Shown here piece by piece: positions 58,201 through 64,000 of a DNA stretch of 64,000 bases. Source of the DNA: Petunia secreta (taxonomy: Eukaryota; Streptophyta; Magnoliopsida; Solanales; Solanaceae); NCBI GenBank assembly GCA_029990175.1, contig JARKIP010000028.1, positions 9,488,501 through 9,552,500 of the forward strand, in the 5' to 3' direction. The notes below the pieces were generated by a model. It was not told where the DNA came from, made no database searches, and saw only the letters and a program-made list of their open reading frames with translations. Both the position numbers and the translations under genes were made by a program. Every line of letters starts with the position of its first letter. Position 1 is the first letter of the stretch.

Positions 58201-61200
58201 AAGTGATGGATCTGTTGGATGCTTCCAGCTGGGCATCCTTGACCACCGAGCTCCAGGTTTCAAATCCTTGTACTTTTTCCTTCAATTTGTATTTTTTGCT
58301 TTTTGGATGTATTTTGGCAAGTATGCTGGAAGGTTAGCTTTTGTGGCTGCACTTTTATATTTTGATGTTTGGTTTGCCTTGTAATTTTGTCTTGTCACTA
58401 CTGTTACTTTAACGTGCGAGTGGCAGCTAGATGTTTTACTTGGTACAATCTTGTTGCGCTTAAGATTCGATCTCTTCTTTTATCCTCATCGTGCTGATAC
58501 TTGGCAAGTGGTTAGGCTTTGTTCAGGAGCTACGAGATGATGCAGGTCTTGGTCGTTTGTGGGGCGTTTTGTCAAGGTAATTGTCTTTCATATCAGGAAA
58601 TGTTGCTAGTTATGAAACCATGTTCTGTTTTTTTCTTTTGCATGTTTACAGATGTTACCCTTGCGTTTCTTTTGTTTAACCATCCAGTATTCAGAGCCAG
58701 TGGGCTGATTAATCCGATTCGCACCATATAAAGCCCACTATGTGGGGTGGGGGGGGGGGGTAGCACCACCTACCAAAGGGGCTTCCATTCCCAGGGTTAC
58801 CCATGTGAGTTTCTTTTGGTTTAACCATCCAGTGTTCATAACCACTGGCCTGAGTAATCCGATTCGCACCATAGAAAGCCCACTATGTGTGTGTGTGTGT
58901 GTGGGGGGGGGGGGGGGTTAGAACCACCTATGAAAGGGGACTCCATCACCAAGGTTCAAACCAAGACCTTTGGTTAAGGGTGGACGAACCTTTACAGTCC
59001 TACGATATTGTTCATAAAGTTTCTAGGACAGGCATACAACTTATTATTGTACTTTCCTTTTGATGTGATATTTTGGCTAAGCTGTGCCTTTTGTAGCTCA
59101 TCTTGGTTTCTTAATATGATTTTCAATGATTCACCTGTCTATGTACTTGAATTTTGTCCAGTCTGTTGTGCTTCCTTAAAGGCTTACGCTCGATGGATTG
59201 CAAGCGACAAAAATAACTAATGTTTATTTTTATAAGAAAAACCATGCAATGAGAATATTCATCAACAAAAGTTACAAATGCTAAAAGATTGAAGTAGAAA
59301 TGATACGATGCTGACCCTTTTATTTCTGAATGGACATCTCCAAACATCAATTTGTTCCTATTATTGACTCATTTGGGAAAGATATATTGAGGTTGACATG
59401 ACTCGCACTTCAATGAAGTCAAACTAGAAAAACTCGAGATTGTGTGCTACAACTTAGAATAGTTGAAGTCCTAGTTACCATGAAAAAGAACATGGGACAG
59501 TCGTAAACGTTGTCTTTAAAATGATTGCTGATACAAGCCTTGTGATTGATATTCTATTTCAATCATCTACCTCGTCCTTATGTCTTACACATAAACTGGA
59601 TCAACTAAGAAATTACAGTAACATTTGAGATTTTCAATTAGTGCACTAACTGATATATGGACATTTAGGTGCAAAAAGAGTTGAAGTTAACGATAATGCT
59701 GGAACAAAATGTGAGACTAAACTAGAGAGGAACTAGAATGTCTCCAGTTTTGTAAGAAGAGATGCCATGTGCATTAATTTTTTGTTGGTTTTTATAACTT
59801 TATGGATCAAAACTAACTGCTTAATCGGTAAGTGCCAAACTGCCAATGGATGCCCATTCACATGAAGCATGAGGACACCTCACCAAACGCAAAAGAAGCA
59901 AGACAATCTGGATAATGACTATATATTTTCTAGACACCATATTTTGACTATGGGTTTCTATTTCTTACAGTTTATCTGTTGTCTTATGCAATCTGATTTT
60001 GTTCTCTTTTTAACGTGTCCCTAATTTCCAGGGGCCGGTCAATTGCTGCAGTGCAGGATCTAGTAATATCAGATTTCCACCAGAAAAAGCTTCTATTTGT
60101 GCTTCACTCTGATGGGAGCTTACGTGTGTGGGACCTTTCAAATCGTTCCAGAATCTTCAGTCATTCTATGAGTGTTTCACCATCAGCAGGCAATTTATAT
60201 CTTCTTTTGTGTTTCCCTTATTTTTCTGCTTGAGTTGATTGTTCAGTCGATTTTGTTTCAATTTCTTGCCTAGTTATTTGGGTTTTTTCTGTCTTCGAGT
60301 CAGCCCACTGTTGCTATCCTTGTGTGGTCTGGGATAGGGGGAGAGCCTTCCTGGTAGCCCAAAATTAGTTTTTTGTTTTCCATTCAGGTCCCATTCCATG
60401 GTTTCAACAATGGGAAGACATGTCATAGACAATGCTTAGAAGAAACCGTTACTTTATATGCTCAATGGTTCAGGGTTTTATTTTGTAGATGACTTATCAA
60501 AGAACATTCGAAGACATTTCCTGTGAGATTTAGTAATTTATGCACTGACGATCTGCCAGAGTCCATTTAAGTGTCAACATTTTTAGGAATCATTTGGTTG
60601 CAAAGAAGGGAAAAGAAAGTGTAGGAAAGTTAACTTTGCTTCATCTTTAATGACTTTGTTAAACAAGAAAGGTATGTGAGAAGTGCCAAAACCTTCCCAG
60701 TAGAAGACTTCATTTCCAACTAAGCATTGCAGTGTGCAGGTTTCTTGAAGGGAGGTGGTTTTCTCTTATGAACCTTTCTTTCCTTTCGAAACACATGCAC
60801 TTTTTTTTTCTTTGCCTTATTTTGCTGCAAGCTTCTCCATTCTCTAGCTGTTTTCTTGACCTGCAAGAGATGATATAATCATTAGAACTTAGAAGTTCTG
60901 TATTTATAAACTTCGGATTCTCAGTCAGTTTCAGCGATGTAATGTGGAGAATTTGGAGGGAGAGGAACTGGAAACTGTTTAAAGGATGTAATCGTTTCTT
61001 TCCAAATTGTGATCATCATGCTATTTCATATCTATTTGACAGTCACTCCATCTTTTTCATTTATTTCAACGGCTTCCTGGCCGTGCTTTCAGCTTTATGT
61101 AATTAACTATTTTACTTCATTTTGCATCCAGGATCCACATTTCTAAGAATATGGGTGGGAAATGACCATAGCAATCCTGAAGCAATTCCTCTGGCAGTGC

Positions 61201-61217
61201 TACAAAAAGATGACTCA
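55269..61217 (+). CDS. NUP160: Nuclear pore complex protein NUP160, 5' part (exons 1-6), continues past the window
   Basis: NUP160 is a scaffold subunit of the NUP107-160 (Y) complex; in plants it affects mRNA export, hormone response and immunity. Coding exons: 55269-55447, 57757-57889, 57992-58256, 58516-58576, 60032-60189, 61132-61217, for 294 codons. The frame remains open at the last exon. Conserved segments: 'LAGMEVPIIGSDS' at the N-terminus; 'EFPKTGLQ', 'PEALFPFALICKNE' and 'VGRSDGSVGCFQLG'; 'FVLHSDGSLRVWDL', a WD-like strand of the N-terminal beta-propeller; 'FLRIWVG'. The start at 55269 is the first ATG in frame. Intron 5 (60190-61131) appears to use a GC donor. The first intron is 2.3 kb and the introns are loaded with repeats. 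The C-terminal two thirds (alpha-solenoid) lies beyond 64000. Confidence 0.92.
55795..55920. repeat. Dispersed short repeat, 'ggtggatccaggatttgaag' type
   Basis: In NUP160 intron 1. It is similar in style to 46398-46590. This start motif is frequent in Solanaceae genomes. Class not determined. Confidence 0.4.
56674..56894. mobile_element. Foldback MITE in NUP160 intron 1
   Basis: An almost complete palindrome of 221 bp with terminal 'gagcccgtttggg' and 'cccaaacaggctc', and 'actttttgagaagttagg' pairing at the centre. It is flanked by TTA on both sides (56671-56673 and 56895-56897), which fits PIF/Harbinger (Tourist-like) elements. Confidence 0.85.
58668..58960. repeat. Two-copy direct repeat of about 143 bp with G/GT runs
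   Basis: Two copies of 'ttaaccatccagt...aatccgattcgcaccata...aaagcccactatgtg', each followed by a long G tract (the second also by a GT run), in NUP160 intron 4. It probably derives from a short interspersed repeat that was duplicated. Confidence 0.75.
59190..59440 (-). pseudogene. Relic of Copia-type integrase in NUP160 intron 4
   Basis: In one minus-strand frame are the strings 'CESCQ', 'FPK', 'VNNRNKLMFGDV' and 'FVTFVDEYSHCMVFLIK'. This order and content match the Cys-His/core junction of Copia integrases ('C..C...VDdYSR' style). A stop lies between them. Only about 80 codons are visible; there are no LTRs. Confidence 0.65.
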
Positions 61218-61523
61218 GTATGTTCTTTCCTAGTTTATTGATGTGTTTTCCGCAATTCCTCATTTTTCTTCATGCTTTCTTTTTGTATCAGTTGGGTGGC
61301 GTACTGCTTCAGCTTGTTATCCTGAAAACATTTTTCCCATAATCTGCATAGTAGTGTAGATATGGCCGGAAAAATAAAGATAACACTAAGATAACACTCA
61401 TTTTCCAGTCATATATTTGCTTATTGCCTTGTGTTTCTCATTTCTTTATTTGGCGACTCTCATAGCACATTTAATTCTGCCATAACCTTCAGTTTTCAGT
61501 GGATGTGTGCTTTCTTTGGTTAG

Positions 61524-64000
61524 TTTTTTTTTGATAAGGTAAACAATTTTATTGATATTGGGAAAAGCTCCCGTATACAAGAGGTATACCCAAAGATAGA
61601 GAATCTACATCAAAATATAATTCTCTACAAAAGACACCCAATCATCTATACATATTGGAATCTTAAAGGTGCACCAAAAAGCTATCAAAGACATAAGACT
61701 ATTTCTCAAATGTACAAAAGCATTTTCAATACCATCAAACGCTCTTCTATTTCTCTCTCTCCAAACTATCCACATAAGAGCTAGTGGTGCAACCTCTCAT
61801 GCCCTACGTTTTCTTCTCTTGCTCCTACATGCCCAACTATGTAGGACATTTTTAACACTATGTGGCATGACCAATTGCAACTCGAAGAAATTCAATACCA
61901 CTCTCCATAGATCCGACGCTATCTTGCAATGCACCAAAAGATGATCAACGTCTTCTCCCGAGCATTTGCACATATAGCACCAACTGACATAAGTAATATT
62001 TTTCTTCCTCAAATTCTCAGCCGTTAGGATCACTCCTCTCGCCGCTAACCAAGCAAAGAAGCACACTTTCCTCGGAGCCCTGGGAATCCAAACTGACAAG
62101 TGTGGAAAGCATATCTCATCTCTCACCAACAATTTCTGATAAAACGACTTGACTGTGAATATTCTATCACTATTTAACCCCCACCTCTATGAGTCGGGAT
62201 TATAAACTAATAAGCAACTCCAACATAGTTTGGAACTCATCTATCTCCCAATCTTGAAGATGTCTCCTGAATGTTAGATCCCATAGCACCTCCCCATCAT
62301 GCACCCTACGAATCTGTTGGACAGTCGACTCTTTCTGGCTAGAAAGGGCGAACACATTAAGGAAAGAGACCCTTAGTGTGTCCTCCCCGCACCACTTATG
62401 GTTCCAAAAACAAACTCTTCTCCCATCCCCTAACTTGAGAGAAATATGGCCACTAAAGTCTTCCCACCCCTTCATGATACTTCTCCACAAACTGCACCCA
62501 AATGAAGAACTGATATTACTAGTTCTCCACCCCCTTCTAAAGTGCCATACTTTTCTGCCACCACCTCCCTCCATAAAGCATGCTCCTGAACTCCAAATCT
62601 CCACATTCATTTTCCTAGCAGTGCTCTATTGAAAACCCTAAGATCTTTCACTCCTAGTCCGCCCCACTTCTTTGGTGTCGTAACAGCCTCCCAACCACCA
62701 AGTGAATCTTTTTAGAACCATCAGAAGCATCCCATAGGAAATTCCTTTGAAGCCTTTCCAACTTTTCTGTCACTTTAGTTGGTGCCTGCAGCAAAGATAA
62801 GAAGTAAGTAGGAATACTTGATAGTGTGCTCTTGATGAGCACCTCATTTCCTCCCTTTGATAAGTATCGCTTTCGCCATCCCTCAAGCCTTCTCTCAACC
62901 CTTTGAATAACAGGATTCCAAATAGAAATATCTCTATGTGAAGCACCCAACGGCAAAACCAAGTATGTAGTAGGCAAAGCACCCACCTTGCAATTGAGCA
63001 TTTGTGCAAGGCAATTGATGTTATCCACCTCTCTCACGGGAAAAATCTCGCATTTACTAAGGTTAATTTTGAGCCCCGACACCACTTGAAACCACATCAG
63101 AACCTGCTTCAAGTATCCCAATTGATCTACATCTGCGTCACAGAAGACTAGCGTATCATCCGCGAAGAGCAAGTGAGAGACCCTTGTAATGCTTTGATCA
63201 CCAAATGAAGCCGAGAAACCCCTCAAATATCCTCCACCTACAACCCTATCCATCATATTGCTCAACGCTTCCATCACTAGAATAAACAACATGGGGGATA
63301 GAGGATCCCCTTGCCTTAAACCCCTAGAAGAACCAAAGAAGCCACAAGGACTTCCATTCACAAGTATAGAAAATCTGACAGTGGAAATACAAGCTCTAAT
63401 CCATCTTCTCCATCTCTCCCCAAACCCCATCTTCAACATAAGAAAGTCGAGGAAATCCAAATTGACGTGATCAAATGCCTTTTCAAGATCCAATTTGCAT
63501 AGAATGCCTGGCTCCCCTTTCTTCATTCTAGAATCCAGAACTTCATTTGCCACTAATGCTGCATCCAAAATCTGTCTCCCTGCCACGAATGCATTTTGTG
63601 AGGAAGAAACTGTCTCTTCCAGGACCCTCTTTAATCTATTGGATAGCACCTTAGATATTATCTTATAGATGCTACCCACCAGACTGATGGGTCTATAATC
63701 TCAAATTCTAGTCACTCCCTCCTTTTTTGGCACAATAGCTATAAAAGATGCATTGAGGCTTTTCTCAAACTCTCCAGTATCATGGAATGCACAAATTGTC
63801 TCCATCAGGTCCCCCTTCACTGTACTCCAACACTGCTGAAAGAAAGCCAGTGAGAAGCCATCAGGACTCGGGGCTTTGTCACCGGCACAACTCTCAACCG
63901 CCTCCCACACCTCTTCTTCCCCTATTGCCCTCTCCAACCACTCCCTCTTATTCTCCCCTATTTGATTAAAAGCTGCCCCCTCCATTTTTGGCCTCCACCT
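61524..64000 (-). mobile_element. L1-type LINE in antisense within NUP160 intron 6, 5' end outside the window
   Basis: The T-run at 61524-61532 is the short poly-A tail of a minus-strand element. Reverse transcriptase and the C-terminal zinc-binding region are present upstream; no RNase H is seen. It runs past 64000, so its size is unknown. It sits in the intron after exon 6 of NUP160, in the opposite orientation. Confidence 0.85.
61797..63985 (-). pseudogene. LINE ORF2 (reverse transcriptase, zf-RVT), partial and broken
   Basis: Segments on the minus strand: 63985-63701 (RT N-terminal region, 'APSPDGFSLAFFQ'), 63679-62654 (RT core with 'LDLEKAFDHV', 'RQGDPLSP' and catalytic 'FADD'), 62610-62200, and 62132-61797 with 'PRKVCFFAWLA', 'CYMC' and 'DVDHLLVHC', the zf-RVT pattern. 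Stops or frame changes lie between 63701 and 63679, and near 62.65 and 62.2 kb. The copy is not functional. ORF2's endonuclease and ORF1 would lie beyond the window. Confidence 0.88.

Overview
The window is nuclear DNA of a flowering plant, most likely a member of the nightshade family (Solanaceae). Evidence: AT-rich sequence, genes split by GT-AG introns, three conserved plant genes, and a very heavy load of nested transposable elements. The Solanaceae call rests on a solendovirus-type endogenous pararetrovirus and on several dispersed repeats familiar from that family. No species is claimed.

Layout. 1-4075: AT-rich intergenic DNA. 4076-7662 (+): an intact nine-exon ferric-chelate reductase of the FRO6/FRO7 type. 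8556-18005: a DNA transposon with long terminal inverted repeats and an exact 8-bp target duplication. A decayed endogenous pararetrovirus (about 8.8-17.3 kb, coding on the minus strand) lies between its arms. The viral promoter region is present twice, head to head, as a large inverted repeat. 18132-19307: a second non-autonomous DNA element. 19524-42000: a full-length L1-type LINE with a 14-bp target duplication. A 15.7-kb Ty3/gypsy LTR retrotransposon (22342-38020, 3.6-kb LTRs, 5-bp target duplication CTCAT) is inserted inside its endonuclease domain. That retrotransposon resembles the Ogre/Tat lineage, carries gag but no pol, and has adjoining tandem-repeat arrays in its 3' untranslated region.

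42015-48322: repeat-rich intergenic DNA with several minisatellites. 48323-51800 (+): an intact six-exon KORRIGAN-type membrane-anchored endo-1,4-beta-glucanase. 51801-55268: intergenic, with a probable mitochondrial-DNA insertion near 54.0-54.4 kb and a retroelement-like scrap. 55269 to beyond 61217 (+): the first six coding exons of the nucleoporin NUP160. Its introns hold a foldback MITE, a Copia integrase relic, a duplicated repeat, and an antisense L1 LINE that runs off the right edge.

The three host genes have unrelated jobs: iron reduction, cellulose/cell-wall synthesis, and the nuclear pore scaffold. There is no operon-like logic. The most unusual features are the inverted duplication of the pararetroviral promoter, which could yield a hairpin RNA against the virus's own leader; the gag-only LTR element with satellite-like arrays; and the very uneven divergence between its two LTRs. 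All exon boundaries were placed by eye from splice consensus, reading-frame continuity and recalled family conservation. No database search was run.
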